Part shown: piece by piece, positions 61,936-64,000 of the stretch | Layout of the letters: every line of letters starts with the position of its first letter | How positions within the stretch are numbered: the first letter of the stretch is position 1 | DNA from: Branchiostoma floridae | Lineage: Eukaryota; Chordata; Leptocardii; Amphioxiformes; Branchiostomatidae | Direction: 5' to 3' | Length of the DNA stretch: 64,000 bases | Assembly: GCF_000003815.2 (NCBI RefSeq) | Contig: NC_049982.1 | Coordinates: 12,482,043-12,546,042, forward strand | The notes under the pieces: model-generated | What the model saw: the letters and a program-made list of their open reading frames with translations, nothing else | Database searches by the model: none | What the model was told of the DNA's origin: nothing | Position numbers and translations under genes: made by a program

Positions 61936-62036
61936 GTAAAAAAGGACCTTTAATATGTAACATTTGCACTGCAATGGGTACACATAGAATTTATGTGTAC
62001 CCCAAGGTTACATGTTAAAGGTCCATTTTTTAAAAA
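61936..62036. repeat. 100-bp stem-loop
   Basis: GGACCTTTAATATGTAAC near 61943 pairs with GTTACATGTTAAAGGTCC near 62005-62023 with one wobble position, extended by A/T runs. An inner perfect hairpin GGGTACACATA / TATGTGTACCC has a four-base loop. The unit 1 partner (39605-39650) has only one arm. Could be a small palindromic element or a transcribed hairpin. Confidence 0.65.
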
Positions 62037-63087
62037 TTGATTGAGAAATTGCTACTGATATTTTTCTAGCAAAACTTGGCTATAGTCAGTTCGTCTTCAG
62101 CAGCTGTAGGTACTCAGCCATCATGTACAGAAACTACAAACAAAATCAACGATTTTTGGTTCACTGAACGTGCTTGTGTGTTGATTTTGCAACTGAAGCC
62201 ATTCAAGGGTCCCAACCGTACGACTGAACAAACTAAGACGGTTTGCTTTCTGTCGATATGGCGCGTGGAATTGTAAAAGAAGTAATTTGTCAGAGAATGT
62301 TCACCTCTTCCGTTTACATATTTGCTACCAATTAAACTCTACCAAACCTGACACAAACGAGGCTACAGGTGGCCATACATATATCTCCGTTCTTTTTTCT
62401 TAAAACTCAATATGTGCATTTTGTATATCATGCAAAATGCTTTTGTATATCAACTTTTCCAATGATACACCACTTCAGACATTCATGGACCGTGCACCCA
62501 AGAAATCAACAATGGTGCGATAGTGGAACAAAATAATCATTGCTAATGGGTATTATTAATATTATCACAAGGTAATGTAGATAAGCTTACCGATGATATG
62601 AAGCAAAGTGCTCATCTAAAAACAATGAATATATCGAGGGAAAGTTCGACACTTGTTTCTCAAGCCTCATTCGCAGCCCAGGTGCTCGACAAATCAGGGA
62701 CCTACGATCATAGCACATGGGTTATCACTATAAAGGATAATGAGATTGCCAATGATACGCAATATAATGGAATTGATAAACAGTCAGATAGAATAAAAGC
62801 GTTTATCTGATGAACTGAAATCAACGCCTAGTGCTTCGGTGTCATTTCCAAACCGGGGCCTGGTTGGGCAGATTTCGGGAACGTAACGTATGATATAAAA
62901 CACGCAGAACGTAAAGAAAAATGGGTAATGAGCATGATTTGTATATATTCCTTGATAAATACTTTTATTTTTGTTTCCACATCCTGAGCGGGCCCTGGTT
63001 TGGAAATGTGATGAGCGTAGCACATGTTGTCGCCGTTACAATAACCTGTCCTTGTTCCTCCTTCAGCTTTACCATTCCTAAGAGAAG

Positions 63088-63860
63088 ATGACGGCGTTTT
63101 GCAGGGCCATTTTCATGTTGGCGGTGGTGTGTCATAAAACTGGAGGGCAGTTTTTGGACCTGAAGAATATAACTGGTATGGGAAACTATGACTGGAAAAT
63201 CTGCTTGGTTCTGGGCTAGTGAATACAGATTCCTGTCATGCCTGTCATGTTGCTCCAAACACGTTTTGCCCTGTTTTCTTTCATGTTGTCTTCATCAGGG
63301 CATCAGTAATGCTTCCTGCATCACAGCCACTACAACCATTGCTGAACTGTGTCTTACACACTTGAGTTATTGTATGCCAGGCAGCCCAAGCCATGAAACG
63401 CGACTTCACCTTTATACGCATGGTAGCCTACGCACTATGTATTTAAAAACAGAGTAATTAGGGCTATCAAGTCGATGGACAGTGGCTTCAAACTTATGAT
63501 ATTTTGATGATATTGAAATTTGAATCACTGTCCGTCGACAATGCAACGGATATATATTTCCCTTTAGAGAAAGGTGAAATAACGTTACAGCTTCATAGAA
63601 AAACTCTTAATCGTGTGTTCTCTTGAACAAGACCCCACAACACGGGCAGATGATTGACAACCTGTGAATTTTCCTCAGCCCGTGATGCTTTCCTGTCCGG
63701 GACTCTGCCCGACGGCTTCCTCTGGGGAACGGCCACTGCTTCTTTCCAGATCGAGGGAGGGTGGGACTCGGGAGAGAAGGGACCGTCCATTTGGGACTGG
63801 TACTCTCACCTGCCACAAAACGTGCCCTGGGGAGATGTGGCGACTGACAGTTATCACAAG
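63088..63860 (+). CDS. GH1 beta-glucosidase paralogue, 5' part
   Basis: Second tandem copy of the GH1 gene, cut by the window edge. Exon 1 is 63088-63175 and exon 2 is 63679-63860, the same lengths (88 and 182) and phases (1, 0) as the first copy. The product starts with a signal peptide (MTAFCRAIFMLAVVC) and keeps the [15 protein letters not shown] substrate-binding motif; over exon 2 I see only one residue changed (Ala51 to Ser), whereas the signal peptide has several changes. The donor after TCACAAG is intact, and intron 2 continues to the end of the window. Intron 1 is 503 bases against 1174 in copy 1. Both catalytic glutamates would lie beyond the window, so whether this copy is functional cannot be judged here. 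Confidence 0.88.
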
Positions 63861-63929
63861 GTGAGTCCATCAAAACCAGCGACAAGTTTTTATTGATTAT
63901 GATACTGACCATTGTGCTGTCAGTGTGTT

Positions 63930-64000
63930 TGTATGTAACGTTAACGTTATGTATGTAATGTATGTATGTATGTATGTATGTATGTATGTTTGTGTGTATG
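63930..64000. repeat. (GTAT)n microsatellite
   Basis: GTATGTAT repeats run to the window edge inside GH1 paralogue intron 2. Confidence 0.95.

Larger units (their letters stand above)
50919..64000 (+). repeat. Segmental tandem duplication, unit 2 (incomplete)
   Basis: Collinear partner of 34660-50918. It begins GGAGGCAAACAAATACCC and runs to the window end within GH1 intron 2. It is interrupted at about 51745-58450 by sequence with no partner in unit 1, and lacks the unit 1 segments at 35010-35305, 35392-35611, 36240-37220 and the T-rich array. Head-to-tail orientation. Confidence 0.85.

Overview
The window is animal genomic DNA and looks like a lancelet (amphioxus, Branchiostoma). It contains an NK-like homeobox gene whose homeodomain matches the Nk7/NK7.1 family, which is kept in amphioxus and insects and absent from vertebrates. 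Genes have short exons with GT-AG introns of 100 to 2000 bases. The non-coding DNA is crowded with miniature inverted-repeat elements, tRNA-derived SINE pieces and 5'-truncated non-LTR retrotransposon tails. Species assignment is inference; no species-specific marker was read.

Layout. 1-14.2 kb: non-coding as far as I can tell, with a small MITE near 1.1 kb, a GC-rich island at 4.15-4.6 kb and a probable regulatory block just upstream of the homeobox gene. 14,236-15,944 (+): complete three-exon Nk7 gene, predicted 330 aa, with the classic intron between homeodomain residues 44 and 45. 16-34.6 kb: mostly unassigned, with three small exon-like Cys-containing or charged ORFs (18.0, 20.4, 27.2 kb), simple repeats, foldback elements and a minus-strand LINE tail at 29.7 kb. 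34.66-50.92 kb and 50.92 kb-end: two units of a tandem segmental duplication. Each unit carries a glycoside hydrolase family 1 gene (beta-glucosidase / lactase-phlorizin-hydrolase-like). The first copy is complete (42,166-49,807, 11 exons, predicted 581 aa, signal peptide, both catalytic glutamates, hydrophobic C-terminal tail). The second starts at 63,088 and runs off the right edge after two exons.

The two units can be aligned by eye, so they act as empty-site/filled-site controls for each other. A LINE insertion at 36.2-37.2 kb is absent from the partner at 58.7 kb; another LINE tail at 61.3-61.9 kb is absent from the partner at 39.56 kb. A 57-bp minisatellite sits exactly on the 5' junction of the first LINE. 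Intron 6 of the GH1 gene holds a near-perfect 309-bp palindromic MITE flanked by TAA, and intron 7 holds an inverted repeat whose arms contain a hammerhead-ribozyme-like core as in Penelope-like elements. Unit 2 has a 6.7-kb stretch (51.75-58.45 kb) with no counterpart in unit 1. It includes a 244-bp MITE with perfect 31-bp inverted repeats and 9-bp target duplication, and a 987-bp CGTACG-rich element with an 8-bp duplication.

The Nk7 gene would encode a nuclear DNA-binding regulator and the GH1 genes secreted or surface-anchored glycosidases; nothing suggests they work together. All exon boundaries were read by hand from splice signals and phase agreement, without transcript data.
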